DNA of 43,587 nucleotides from a virus, in the IMG/VR virus record IMGVR_UViG_3300036768_001145, positions 1 through 43,587 of that record; one strand, 5' to 3'. The notes under the pieces were generated by a model. It saw nothing but the letters and a program-made list of their open reading frames with translations, did no database searches and had not been told where the DNA came from. Below, piece by piece: positions 22,909 through 29,808 of this stretch (its first letter is position 1; the number at the start of each line of letters is the position of its first letter). The translations under genes and the position numbers were made by a program.

Positions 22909-22944
22909 TCCTTAAGAGAGTTTTTACTTACTCAATCTTAAGGA
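22909..22944. promoter_or_regulatory. hairpin between the membrane protein gene and the next operon gene
   Basis: TCCTTAAGA (22909-22917) pairs with TCTTAAGGA (22936-22944), and flanking GTT/AAC extends the stem with one mismatch. The loop is long and no T-run follows on the minus strand. It is probably a weak terminator or RNase site after the lysis genes. Confidence 0.4.
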
Positions 22945-22959
22945 CAACTGATGAATTTG

Positions 22960-23277
22960 TCAATCTTGGATTTTAGGGGGTTTGATGCCGTCGAGGTCTT
23001 GGATCACAGCTCTAGTATCAGCGGTTTCATCTTTGGATGCAGCGAAGTAAGCCATACCTTTTTGACCGGTACGACCAAGAACATAGATACCAAGAAGACT
23101 CGGCAAAAGCACCTCTAGACTTATACCCTTGAACCAAGCTAAGGCGAGTGAGCCCAAAATGCATATCAGAGTCAGAAAGAAGCTAAAGTAATTTTTCATT
23201 TTTTCCAATATGTCAAAAAAACCTATAGATGATTTTACCATTTGGGTACCGCCGGGCAAGTTATTGTTATCACTCAT
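22960..23277 (-). CDS. holin-like two-helix membrane protein
   Basis: The 105 residues include two adjacent hydrophobic helices (about 31-50, FFLTLICILGSLALAWF, and 54-69, LEVLLPSLLGIYVLGR) separated by a short turn, with a polar N-terminus and a charged C-terminal tail (SKDETADTRAVIQDLDG). Size, topology and the adjacent endolysin gene fit a class II-type holin. Holins vary too much for sequence proof. Confidence 0.6.
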   Translation of the reverse strand: MSDNNNLPGGTQMVKSSIGFFDILEKMKNYFSFFLTLICILGSLALAWFKGISLEVLLPSLLGIYVLGRTGQKGMAYFAASKDETADTRAVIQDLDGIKPPKIQD

Positions 23278-23383
23278 TTATCGCCTATCCCATCTAACGT
23301 CAAGCCTTTTCGACACGCCTCAATAGATACGAGTTTTTGCCTGCTTGGCACTTCTTACAATTGAGCAGTCTAACTCGTTAGAA
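23278..23383 (-). other. short spacer with a possible broken zinc-knuckle peptide
   Basis: The minus strand contains LLNCKKCQAGKNSY, then, in another frame, IEACRKGLTLDGIGDK ending at a TGA that overlaps the membrane-protein ATG. One inserted base near 23330 would fuse them into a small CxxC protein. No clear start codon or ribosome-binding site is visible, so I do not call a gene. Confidence 0.3.
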
Positions 23384-23914
23384 TTATTGGAAGACTCGTC
23401 TAAGCCAGCCACGTATAAATACCTCCTGTGAAGCATTTTTTCGACAGATATTGATATATTTTTCTGCCCTAAGTGCCTTTACTGCAAGGCAAATATCATC
23501 ACCGCGATTCTTGTCATCGAGAATCTTAATTGCGTTCAATGTATCACCACTGATTGCTCCGTTAACAGTCAGTTCAGTAAAGAGCTTACCGTTCTCGTTA
23601 AGTAGATTCAGGGCTTCCTGAAGAGCTTTGGCGGCTGTGACGGGGCCGGCATTGACACCGTAATCAAAAATCTCTGCAGCTAATCTGGCGTGCATTGCGT
23701 CAATCGCATCGAGCTTATTGATATCCCAGTATTTTGACTTATAGATCCGACCAGCGAAGGCGACCGTAAGATCTTTCATATCGCCTGTGTAACCGTTCGC
23801 TCGAGCCACTGCGACAGTGATACCGTAGTTAGTCTCACCGCCCGAATCCGCTGGATTATTGACATATCCACCTTCGTACTGAAGGGTCTTTGATAGAGCT
23901 TCATTGAATGACAT
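23384..23914 (-). CDS. GH108 family endolysin (N-acetylmuramidase)
   Basis: I choose the ATG at 23914 (MSFNEALSKTLQYEGGYVNN), because AGAAGGA precedes it; the frame stays open upstream. The N-terminal motif EGGYVNNPADSGGETNYGIT is the GH108 signature, with the Glu as catalytic acid, followed by the KSKYWDINKLDAI region and a C-terminal peptidoglycan-binding-like part (LNENGKLFTELTVNGAISGD). It cleaves peptidoglycan at host lysis. There is no signal peptide, so release needs the neighbouring holin-like protein. Confidence 0.88.
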   Translation of the reverse strand: MSFNEALSKTLQYEGGYVNNPADSGGETNYGITVAVARANGYTGDMKDLTVAFAGRIYKSKYWDINKLDAIDAMHARLAAEIFDYGVNAGPVTAAKALQEALNLLNENGKLFTELTVNGAISGDTLNAIKILDDKNRGDDICLAVKALRAEKYINICRKNASQEVFIRGWLRRVFQ

Positions 23915-23973
23915 AAGAATCCTTCTAGGTAATTGTGGCATACCTGAAAGGATACATCAATTCAAAAGCAAGG

Positions 23974-24099
23974 TCAAGAGGCATTCGTTGTATTGATGAC
24001 CATGACTGAGCCGCTCGATCTATTGCTGAAAAGCTTTGGCGACAGGTGCACCAAAAGACAGGAATAGATTCCTTGCGGTTGCGTTTTTTCTTTGATCAT
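23974..24099 (-). CDS. possible small gene, 41 aa
   Basis: ATG at 24099 starts MIKEKTQPQGIYSCLLVHLS, ending INTTNAS. As the sequence stands it is an in-frame extension of the metallopeptidase-like gene. If that gene's frame is corrected at the A7 run, it becomes separate. No function is recognised. Confidence 0.35.
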   Translation of the reverse strand: MIKEKTQPQGIYSCLLVHLSPKLFSNRSSGSVMVINTTNAS

Positions 24100-24103
24100 G
24101 GTC

Positions 24104-24624
24104 TTATACAGCCAAATAACGGTTAAACGCCTTGTACGCCATTTTTTTGGAGGATTCCTGAGAGTGACCTTCCAGCCTGGATATTTCCTGCCGCATAAAT
24201 AGCTATTAAGATTGTGCTTTTTGCAAAACTTAGCAGCAAAAACATCACAGTTTCTTTCAGCCCAAAGACCGATTTGCCAAGAGCCGTCTTGTTTTTTCCG
24301 GTAGTATTCGCTATAGAGTTTTTGCTCCACATGCTGACAGTGACGAATCTCATGGGCCATAATAAATACAATATCTTCAATATCAAAAGGTGTGCCAAAT
24401 GGATCACAAAGCTGCACGCCGATCTTGTTCTTTCTGATATCGTGAAGTCCAAGATACCAATCCCGTTTTTTCCCCCAAGTCACTTTGACGCCAAGTCTTT
24501 TAGCCTCAGCAAGCAGCTCCTTTATTGCGGGGTGCTTTCTGATCTCTTTCACGCTTAAGAGCTTGGTATCTGATCCAGGCTGCATACCCCATGACATTAC
24601 GTATTTTGTATTTTTCTGGTTCAT
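24104..24624 (-). CDS. HExxH metallopeptidase-like protein, copy 2 (probable frameshift near its end)
   Basis: IMAHEIRHCQHVEQ supplies an HExxH zinc site (HEIRH), followed by a likely third ligand in LWAERNCDVFAAKFC, as in its paralogue next door. As written the frame continues to 23974, giving 216 residues. Adding one base to the run of seven (24142-24148) gives SKK-like end MAYKAFNRYLAV and a stop at 24104, hence 173 residues, nearly the paralogue's 171. The start at 24624 has AGGGGG eight bases upstream and lies within the paralogue's 3' end. Role unknown; phage HExxH proteins of this type have no tested function that I can name. Confidence 0.6.
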
Positions 24625-25021
24625 AAGTAATCCCCCTGGATTTCATAAAGGCTTTTGCCCACTTGTTACAGTCCGCTTCAGCCCTTATTCCAACGCATGG
24701 ATTGGGTGGCACATAGCTTATCGGCAGCTTGTCGGTTTTATTGAACCAATCAATAGAATCTTCATGTTCATCGCGATAATAATCTCTATAGATGCCTTCT
24801 TGGTAATGCTGCATGTGGCGAACTTCGTGAGCTGTAATGAAAAGTATATCCTCGAGTCCTGCTTTAGGTCCTATATCAACAGTTATCCTCTTGTCTTTTT
24901 GATGGAAAAGCCCGACAACTGTGTTTTCTGGAATGTCTCGAAAATCCACATCAAAACCGGATTTCATGGCCATCACGACAAGATCTTCAAGAGCTTTTTG
25001 AAGTATGTCACGCTTATTCAT
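24506..25021 (-). CDS. HExxH metallopeptidase-like protein, copy 1
   Basis: This is a 171-residue protein with FITAHEVRHMQHYQEGIYRD, giving HEVRH zinc ligands and the same H-x-x-x-x-x-x-Y-R-x-Y-Y-R pattern as copy 2, then RAEADCNKWAKAFMKSRGI with a probable Glu ligand. The N-terminal half (FDVDFRDIPENTVVGLFHQK) matches copy 2 in layout. No signal peptide is seen, so it is cytoplasmic. It overlaps dCMP deaminase by ATGA and copy 2 by 119 nt. Tandem duplication followed by divergence is the simplest origin. Confidence 0.65.
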   Translation of the reverse strand: MNKRDILQKALEDLVVMAMKSGFDVDFRDIPENTVVGLFHQKDKRITVDIGPKAGLEDILFITAHEVRHMQHYQEGIYRDYYRDEHEDSIDWFNKTDKLPISYVPPNPCVGIRAEADCNKWAKAFMKSRGITYEPEKYKIRNVMGYAAWIRYQALKRERDQKAPRNKGAAC

Positions 25022-25461
25022 AACCCCCTCGGATAGTGCTGGTGAGGAATACCAACCTGATCAAAAAGTGATAGCGAGGTTGTATCACGATACAGGTTGG
25101 CGTAGTACACCTTTTTGACATTGCCGAGATTGATCAAGAACTTAGCACACATCTGGCACGGCAGATGTGTCACAAAAGCAATCTTATCGGTTGACCTTGG
25201 TGCGTCGCAATTGATCACACTGTTTTGCTCTGCATGTAGGCAGCCACAGTTGCCGGGTGTCTCCCTGTCGCAGCCGTTATGGAGGCCCGATGCGTTTCCA
25301 TTATAGCCAATTGCCAAAACCTTGCGGAAGTCGGATGAAGTGATCACGGAGCCAACCTGAAGCCTGTGACAAGTAGATCTTTTTGCCACAGACAGAGCCA
25401 GATCCATAAAGATATCTTCAAACGGAGGCCTTGGACTTGGATTGGAGAAAATAGTTGTCAC
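25018..25461 (-). CDS. deoxycytidylate (dCMP) deaminase
   Basis: The zinc-binding cytidine-deaminase motifs are clear: CLHAEQNSV (H-A-E) and LPCQMCAKFLIN (P-C-x-x-C). VGSVITSSDFRKVLAIGYNG is the usual substrate-site strand. Residue C64 with the GCDRETPGNCGCLHAE segment matches the extra zinc site of T4-type dCMP deaminases. The enzyme makes dUMP for dTMP synthesis. The GTG start overlaps the previous stop (GTGA). No thymidylate synthase is visible in this window. Confidence 0.9.
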   Translation of the reverse strand: MTTIFSNPSPRPPFEDIFMDLALSVAKRSTCHRLQVGSVITSSDFRKVLAIGYNGNASGLHNGCDRETPGNCGCLHAEQNSVINCDAPRSTDKIAFVTHLPCQMCAKFLINLGNVKKVYYANLYRDTTSLSLFDQVGIPHQHYPRGL

Positions 25462-25615
25462 GGCTTACACCCATACTCAATTTGAGCTTTTTTGAGTTCA
25501 AGTTCGCCTTCGTTTACCGAACACCTATAGATGGCGAAGAGGATTGACAAAAAACAATAACCCTTAGTGAGTTATCGAAAATATGAGCGATCAGATTTAT
25601 GGTGTTATCTTTCAT
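25458..25615 (-). pseudogene. small single-span membrane protein, broken by a missing base
   Basis: ATG at 25615, after GGAGAG, starts MKDNTINLIAHIFDNSLRVI. Adding one base to the six-base run at 25549-25554 continues as VFLSILFAIYRCSVNEGELE and ends KP at 25458. This gives a 52-residue protein with one membrane helix and a short acidic tail. The corrected stop overlaps the dCMP deaminase GTG exactly (GTGA), as expected in this tightly packed operon. Confidence 0.7.
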
Positions 25616-25841
25616 ATAATCTCTCCTGAAATTTCTCGATCTCCTCTGCTGCTGCGTCACCCATTCTTTTGCCCGAATCAAACACCTTAGTCAACCCGGC
25701 TTCAATGTATGGGTACGCCATTTTGACCAATACGGTGCTTTTGCGTACATGCCACTCAATGTTATCCTCTTTGCGATCCCAGCCATGTGGGAATGAAATT
25801 ACGCAGGTTATCAAAACCAAAAGAAAGATGAAGCCCTTCAT
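25605..25841 (-). CDS. small secreted hypothetical protein, 78 aa
   Basis: An N-terminal hydrophobic signal (MKGFIFLLVLITCVISFPHG) is followed by a helical, charged mature part (KSTVLVKMAYPYIEAGLTKV). The cleavage site is uncertain, and the Cys at residue 13 does not form a good lipobox. Start and stop are bounded by ATGA-type overlaps. A spanin or periplasmic role is possible but unproven. Confidence 0.6.
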   Translation of the reverse strand: MKGFIFLLVLITCVISFPHGWDRKEDNIEWHVRKSTVLVKMAYPYIEAGLTKVFDSGKRMGDAAAEEIEKFQERLYER

Positions 25842-26083
25842 TCTGGCACCCCCGCCACTTTCTCAAAGTTTTTGATTGCAAGCTTAGCCCAGTTAAAGGT
25901 ACTTCCGCAGCCTATATAACCAAGCTCTGCAGCATGATCCAGAACTAACTTGAGTTCCACCGATGCCTTGAGAATTTCATGCACGGATTCGATCTGATCG
26001 TCACTTAGCTCTGGAAAAAGCTTGTTCCCTTTTCTGTCGGAAACCGGTGTGGTATACGAAATCAGTTGTTCGATGGTATTCAT
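25838..26083 (-). CDS. helical hypothetical protein, 81 aa
   Basis: The ATG at 26083 (MNTIEQLISYTTPVSDRKGN) follows GGGAGG and overlaps the previous stop (ATGA); an upstream in-frame start is less likely. The rest is helical (DDQIESVHEILKASVELKLV). No family is recognised. Confidence 0.6.
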   Translation of the reverse strand: MNTIEQLISYTTPVSDRKGNKLFPELSDDQIESVHEILKASVELKLVLDHAAELGYIGCGSTFNWAKLAIKNFEKVAGVPE

Positions 26084-26298
26084 ATAACCTCCCATTCATC
26101 AAAGTCCGCCGCGCTATTTGACTCAAAGCCTGTCACACTCAGGGTGACCACCTGGAAGTAACGCTCATCCATTGACTTCTGAAGCCAAGGGAAGTGATCG
26201 GAGCATGAGAACCCTTCAGTGGCGTATTTATTGAAATCACTCTCCTCGGCTTGTATCCTGTAAATAGCCATGTGGCTACAAAATTGACACGTTTTCAT
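26080..26298 (-). CDS. zinc-knuckle hypothetical protein, 72 aa
   Basis: The ATG at 26298 (MKTCQFCSHMAIYRIQAEES) overlaps the previous stop and follows GGAGAAAGAG. CQFC-x-H near the start and FSCSDHFPW later (C, H) can complete a zinc site. It probably binds nucleic acid or protein. Unknown family. Confidence 0.6.
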   Translation of the reverse strand: MKTCQFCSHMAIYRIQAEESDFNKYATEGFSCSDHFPWLQKSMDERYFQVVTLSVTGFESNSAADFDEWEVI

Positions 26299-26480
26299 GA
26301 CTCTTTCTCCCATACCGTGTGTCCAAGGATCTCAACAGAGTAGAGTTTATAGCTATCATCATGAATGATATAGACTTTTTTAGACAAAACCATACCAAAG
26401 AGGAAAAACCCATAAGCCACCAACATCATATCTAAAAAATCTTCATTGAAAGGAATTTTGTGCCACCCAAAGAGCCGCAT
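26295..26480 (-). CDS. small membrane protein, 61 aa
   Basis: The first gene of the leftward operon, with AAGGAG before the ATG. Residues 17-34 (DMMLVAYGFFLFGMVLSK) form one membrane helix, followed by a short beta-rich tail. No family is recognised. Confidence 0.55.
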   Translation of the reverse strand: MRLFGWHKIPFNEDFLDMMLVAYGFFLFGMVLSKKVYIIHDDSYKLYSVEILGHTVWEKES

Positions 26481-26501
26481 AAGATCTCCTTTTGTGAATT
26501 A

Positions 26502-26525
26502 GGCCTCTGAAGAGGCCCTTTTAAT
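26502..26525. terminator. GC-rich hairpin in the divergent gap, possible terminator
   Basis: GGCCTC pairs with GAGGCC around TGAA, followed on the plus strand by CTTTTAATT. No plus-strand gene ends just before it, so it may stop stray rightward transcription or belong to the leader of the leftward operon. Confidence 0.35.
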
Positions 26526-26621
26526 TATGTACTAACCCACCACAACAAGCTTACAAATACCTTATCGGGACCCTATCCGAATAACTTTAGCCAAAAAAAG
26601 CAAAAGGGGTCGTTACTTCTT

Positions 26622-26646
26622 TTGACGCCCTCCCAGCGACTAAAGC
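26622..26646 (-). mobile_element. right-end remnant of the IS200/IS605-like family
   Basis: On the minus strand, TTTAGTCGCTGGGAGGGCGT then CAA matches the intact right end TTTAGCCGTGGGGAGGGCAT then CAA at most positions. No left end or tnpB is present within the 230-bp divergent gap, so this is a scar of an earlier insertion. Confidence 0.6.
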
Positions 26647-26710
26647 AAAAGAATTCTTCTAAGGTTTCTCAAGATTATAACCGATATGTGTTTCAAGGAG
26701 GTATCGAGAG

Positions 26711-27121
26711 ATGCTTAAGAATTTAGCTTGGTTTTTCATGGTGTTAAAGCAAGAAGTCAAAAAGCGCAAGTGGAGGGCGATCTTCAAATTCTTCACGAAC
26801 GATTGTTATCGGAATGATATCAAACGGCTGGCAGCAATGCTCCACGGACGAAAGTACGAGATAGTCTTACAGAAGGTAAAACTATCAAACATCGACTTCT
26901 CTCACGAAATCAATTACCCTTCTTGGGTGCTAACTCTGGCTATGGAACTGCGTACCGGGAGCCGCAGATTCACCAAACAACACAAACCAATCAAGGTCAT
27001 ACGTTCTCCAGGAACAAGCCAGTACACTGTGATCGACGGGAACCATCGTCTTATGGCTATGAAGCTGATTCTCGATCCAGAAGAATATGTTGAAGTTCGC
27101 TTCCTTAGACCAGTAGTCTAA
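26711..27121 (+). CDS. ParB/Srx-like domain protein, 136 aa
   Basis: After a basic N-terminal helical part, residues 55-127 show a ParB/sulfiredoxin-like fold: VKLSNIDFSHEINYPSW, then PIKVIRSPGTSQYTVIDGNH and RLMAMKLI. The segment 'IDGNHRLMAM' matches the ParB box II G-x-H-R-x-x-A pattern, which binds nucleotide. The usual C-terminal DNA-binding half is absent. An AAGGAGG precedes the ATG. It is the only plus-strand gene between 11.3 and 43.6 kb and converges on the DUF5664-like gene, overlapping it by 17 nt. Confidence 0.65.
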   Translation: MLKNLAWFFMVLKQEVKKRKWRAIFKFFTNDCYRNDIKRLAAMLHGRKYEIVLQKVKLSNIDFSHEINYPSWVLTLAMELRTGSRRFTKQHKPIKVIRSPGTSQYTVIDGNHRLMAMKLILDPEEYVEVRFLRPVV

Positions 27122-27401
27122 AGTTTTCCGCCGTACTGTTGAGACAAGACTTATCAACAGTACGGCGGAACCAACACGCAATATGCTCGCCTGATGGCAG
27201 ATTACCCTTCATCATGTGGCGCATGGCGGCACCAAACAGCTGGCTAAATGGGGCTCCTGCTGTATAATTCAGAGCCGCATACTTGACTGATCCAGCCCCG
27301 TAGACTCGACAGAGTTCGATATAAACCTCTGGAGGAATCTGTTCAAATGGCATTTTAAAAGAATTGAAACGCATGGCCTGTTTTGGTGTTTGCTCTGACA
27401 C
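27105..27401 (-). CDS. DUF5664-like (dNTP diphosphohydrolase N-terminal type) protein, 98 aa, altered end
   Basis: RFNSFKMPFEQIPPEVYIEL, GAGSVKYAALNYTAG and FGAAMRHMMKGNLPSGEHIA follow the pattern of phage DUF5664 proteins (R-F-N-x-x-K-x-x... PPE; G-x-x-KY; AA-x-RHM). The family normally ends with a His/Asp-rich helix (HHLAHA...). Here it is replaced by the coding of a 45-bp perfect inverted repeat (WFRRTVDKSCLNSTAENF). The C-terminus is therefore probably truncated. Confidence 0.6.
   Translation of the reverse strand: MSEQTPKQAMRFNSFKMPFEQIPPEVYIELCRVYGAGSVKYAALNYTAGAPFSQLFGAAMRHMMKGNLPSGEHIACWFRRTVDKSCLNSTAENFRLLV
27126..27170. repeat. 17-bp perfect inverted repeat, possible bidirectional terminator
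   Basis: TTCCGCCGTACTGTTGA (27126-27142) and its exact complement (27154-27170) flank an 11-base loop. A TTTT lies on one side. It sits between two convergent genes, as a bidirectional terminator would, but it also lies inside the end of the DUF5664-like frame. Confidence 0.75.
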
Positions 27402-27425
27402 TGGAATACCCTTAGTTATATAATA

Positions 27426-27577
27426 TTACTTGAGTCCGTGGCTTCTGACTATGCTTTTGTTGCATTTTTGCCGATCTTTCTTTTGCCGCTCCGCATTCTC
27501 TTTGTTTTTTCTCATGATCTCATCAAAATCAAACGAGTCTTTTTCTTTGGGGTGTCTTTTGGCTCTTGTTCTGACAT
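27426..27577 (-). pseudogene. small charged protein gene, broken by a missing base
   Basis: ATG at 27577, after AGGGGAT, starts MSEQEPKDTPKKK. Adding one base to the five-base run at 27540-27544 continues DSFDFDEIMRKNKENAERQK to a stop at 27426, giving 50 residues of very polar helix. Without the change the frame closes after 21 residues. No family is recognised. Confidence 0.65.
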
Positions 27578-27733
27578 AAGATCCCCTTAGCTCTTAAACC
27601 TAACATCTATCTTACCAGATTGTCATTTATTAGACAATACATACTACGGAGCGGGTCTCAAAAGAGGCCTCCGTCATTGATAAATTCAGTAAGAATTCGT
27701 AATTTTTAGCTAACGAAAAGAGTTATACACCGT
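27578..27733. promoter_or_regulatory. gene-free spacer with an operator-like palindrome
   Basis: ATTGTC-TAATAAAT-GACAAT in minus-strand reading (27619-27638) is an interrupted palindrome with 6-bp arms. A second weak stem, ACGGAG with CTCCGT, lies at about 27645-27675. I see no gene. It may hold a promoter for the leftward small genes. Confidence 0.4.
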
Positions 27734-27955
27734 TTAAAGCGTTTTTGAGTGGTGCCCTGGTATTTTTCTTATCTTATATTCACGGAATTTCGGACCCCAT
27801 GCTTCAGACTCAGCACAATTTTTTGAGCAAAAATCACCCGAGGCTTCCCCGCTTAGGTCATAGAGCCTGTACTTTTTTTGCATGTGCTCACCACACATTG
27901 GGCATTCATCATCATTGATGCCTGTTTCTTCTTTTCTCTTGACTTTAATATTCAT
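27734..27955 (-). CDS. zinc-ribbon hypothetical protein, 73 aa
   Basis: ECPMCGEHMQKKYRLYDLSG and FCSKNCAESEAWG place two Cys pairs (CxxC and CxxxC) about 25 residues apart, as in MYM/FCS-type or ribbon zinc fingers. The ends are basic. AGGAGCG precedes the ATG. Function unknown. Confidence 0.6.
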   Translation of the reverse strand: MNIKVKRKEETGINDDECPMCGEHMQKKYRLYDLSGEASGDFCSKNCAESEAWGPKFREYKIRKIPGHHSKTL

Positions 27956-27999
27956 TGAAACGCTCCTATTTCATTGAGTTAGCGACCTGCCTCGCTCCG

Positions 28000-28043
28000 C
28001 GTACTCGCAGGACTGAAGGCAGCGGATTTACAGCGGAATTTTG
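28000..28043 (-). mobile_element. probable left-end remnant of the IS200/IS605-like family
   Basis: On the minus strand TTTAC is followed by CAAAATTCCGCTGTAAATCC and GCTGCCTTCAG. This closely matches the left end of the 8838-9220 element (TTAC then CACGATTCCGCTGTAAAGCC). It lies just downstream of the nicotinamide phosphoribosyltransferase gene. The right end is not clear; CTAACTCAA near 27974 may be its eroded form. Confidence 0.6.
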
Positions 28044-28078
28044 GTAAAGCGCTTGGAAGACTGAGCCCCCGAATTATC

Positions 28079-29416
28079 TCAGTTTCGGATCTGTGTCAAG
28101 TCTTTTGCTCGCTCCCGAATTTGATCAAGAGTATATTCTTTGACAACCACACCATTCAAAAACACTGTCTGAAGTCTCAGATCATTCTCAAAGCGACCAG
28201 TCTTGGATTTCTTGAATGGTGCGTCTTTTGGACACTTGAAGACATCCCTGTACTGCCCATCAACGGCAATCGACGAGCATTTGTAGGCAAACTTCTGGGT
28301 ATCCCTGTTTACCTGTTGTAGCAAAGCTCCACCCATACCGAAGGCGACATTAGTAGCGGAGAACCCTGCCATGTGAGCCCAATCTAGGATTTCCTTGATG
28401 GAGTCCATATTGATTCCATCACCCTGTATCACTCTGACGTGGTTCAAAACCTTGTAACCTTTTTTGTTGACCACGGCTCCAAAACCGCGTTCAAGGTTTT
28501 GTAAAGTCTGAAGTACCATTGTGGCGGGGTGACCTGAATCAGGACGAATGATAACCGTAGCACCGGACTCAACAACTTTATCCCTCAGAGTTTTACCCCA
28601 GATCTCTTTGACTGCATACTCAAGATCATAGGAGTCAGATACGACAGCCACCAGAGATCCAGGTTTGGCAAATTTATTGAGCATGTTGTCGTAGGCAAGC
28701 GCCTCGCCATCAAGACCCCAAGATGTGATTGTGGAGTGCTCTGCAGCAGGAATGGAGAAGGCGGCCATTTCGTGCTTGTAATAGTAATTTGCAAATCTGA
28801 CACCTTCGATTGTATCTGAGCCCATAAAGTTTACCAAATGAGCTGCATTCCCGATACCAGCCGACTCCTCGGAAGACACACCACGATATCCAAAACAATG
28901 AAGCTTGAAATTTATTTCACCATCTGGATCATCAGAGCTTAATTGAAGGTTTTTATAGATTAAGTCACGACAATTCTTAGACAAAGTTGCAACTGTAGTT
29001 GGATACCAAATTTTTAAAAGTAAAGTTTCTACCCAGCCGGACAACCACGGGACTAATGGGTCGGTGTTCACCACCGTCATAAGTACGGTGCCGGTTGGTG
29101 TAACCATACCCTCAGGAATTGCGTTTATTCTAAGCGGCAAAAATCCGCCATGGTTATCCAGGATATGTTGCCATCCGGATTTTTCAAAAGGTAATCCGTG
29201 TGCCGCCAGAAAGGCGGCGGCTTCGTCTATATCTTCCTGAGTGATGGGTTTTGAAAGATATCTCTTGAGATAATACTGAAGCCCAAAGAACACGGTATGG
29301 TCGAAGTCTCCACCACGAGATTCCAAATAACAGTAATTCTCTTGAACTCCCGACGGCATTTGCCATGGATGCGAAAATTTGTACGAATCGGACTTAAGAA
29401 TTAGATTCTCTCTCAT
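28079..29416 (-). CDS. nadV: nicotinamide phosphoribosyltransferase (NAMPT)
   Basis: The start is the ATG at 29416, with AAGGAG eight bases upstream; the frame stays open for 37 further codons that do not belong to the family. The protein has NLILKSDSYKFSHPWQMPSG at the N-terminus, YLESRGGDFD, LPLRINAIPEGMV, TVLMTVVNTD, then the conserved HCFGYRGVSSEESAGIG, AAEHSTITSWG, VSDSYD, IIRPDSG and QGDGIN motifs of NAMPT. Length 445-446 is typical. It converts nicotinamide and PRPP to NMN for NAD salvage, as in other large phages. No NMN adenylyltransferase is seen here. A piece of a second copy lies just upstream. Confidence 0.92.
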   Translation of the reverse strand: MRENLILKSDSYKFSHPWQMPSGVQENYCYLESRGGDFDHTVFFGLQYYLKRYLSKPITQEDIDEAAAFLAAHGLPFEKSGWQHILDNHGGFLPLRINAIPEGMVTPTGTVLMTVVNTDPLVPWLSGWVETLLLKIWYPTTVATLSKNCRDLIYKNLQLSSDDPDGEINFKLHCFGYRGVSSEESAGIGNAAHLVNFMGSDTIEGVRFANYYYKHEMAAFSIPAAEHSTITSWGLDGEALAYDNMLNKFAKPGSLVAVVSDSYDLEYAVKEIWGKTLRDKVVESGATVIIRPDSGHPATMVLQTLQNLERGFGAVVNKKGYKVLNHVRVIQGDGINMDSIKEILDWAHMAGFSATNVAFGMGGALLQQVNRDTQKFAYKCSSIAVDGQYRDVFKCPKDAPFKKSKTGRFENDLRLQTVFLNGVVVKEYTLDQIRERAKDLTQIRN

Positions 29417-29565
29417 TTTTTGTAACTCCTTGTATTTATTATATAACTCAGGTAAAGATATGTCGCTTTTTCTATTTTTCTTAAGATTTTCTTTCGCTGA
29501 CATTTTTTGAATTCTGTATTTTATCAATAATATCAGATACTTTTGATATATTATCTAAATAGCTC
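29417..29565 (-). other. AT-rich junction between two NAMPT sequences
   Basis: This 150-bp AT-rich stretch separates the NAMPT fragment from the intact gene. It holds short frames such as SAKENLKKNRKSDISLPELY and YLDNISKVSDIIDKIQNSKN, which look like protein sequence but match nothing I recognise. They may be the end of a mobile-endonuclease gene that came with the intact copy. Confidence 0.4.
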
Positions 29566-29808
29566 TACTTGATCCGTGTTCACAACCGTCATAAGGACAG
29601 TGCCATTTTTGAGTACCGATCCTTCAGGAACAGCGTTGATTCTCAGTGGCAGCTTGCCCTTGAGTTCTCGAGCAATGTAAGCCCATCCATCGAGATTGAG
29701 CTCGAGACCGTGCTTTTTGAAAAACATAGCTGCTTCCAGCACGTTTTGTATTGTGATTGGGTTTTCTTCAAGATTCTTTAGTACAGCCTGTCCAATTATT
29801 CCGAAACC
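29566..29808 (-). pseudogene. internal fragment of a second NAMPT gene
   Basis: The frame reads QAVLKNLEENPIT, LEAAMFFKKHGLELNLDGW, KLPLRINAVPEGSV and GTVLMTVVNTD. It aligns to residues following FFGLQYYLKRYL of the intact protein: PIT, EAAAFLAAHG, LPLRINAIPEGMV, TVLMTVVNTD. It differs at many positions, so it is a diverged homologue and not a recent duplicate. Similarity ends sharply after VVNTD, then VELFR and a stop. The upstream side abuts the end of the second tnpB element. It lacks both ends and cannot function. Confidence 0.85.

Noticed and set aside
23278-23383. tRNA gene between lysis genes
   Set aside because: I looked for acceptor, anticodon and T-arm pairing and could not build a cloverleaf. 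No tRNA was recognised anywhere in the window, but this is by eye only.
28079-29527. Longer NAMPT starting 37 codons upstream
   Set aside because: The extra residues have no counterpart in the family, and a strong AAGGAG directly precedes the ATG at 29416. The upstream open frame is best read as flanking mobile-gene debris.
29551-29742. Independent small gene of 63 residues
   Set aside because: Its sequence aligns with an internal part of NAMPT (LPLRINAVPEG, TVLMTVVNTD), so it is a gene fragment and not a separate protein.
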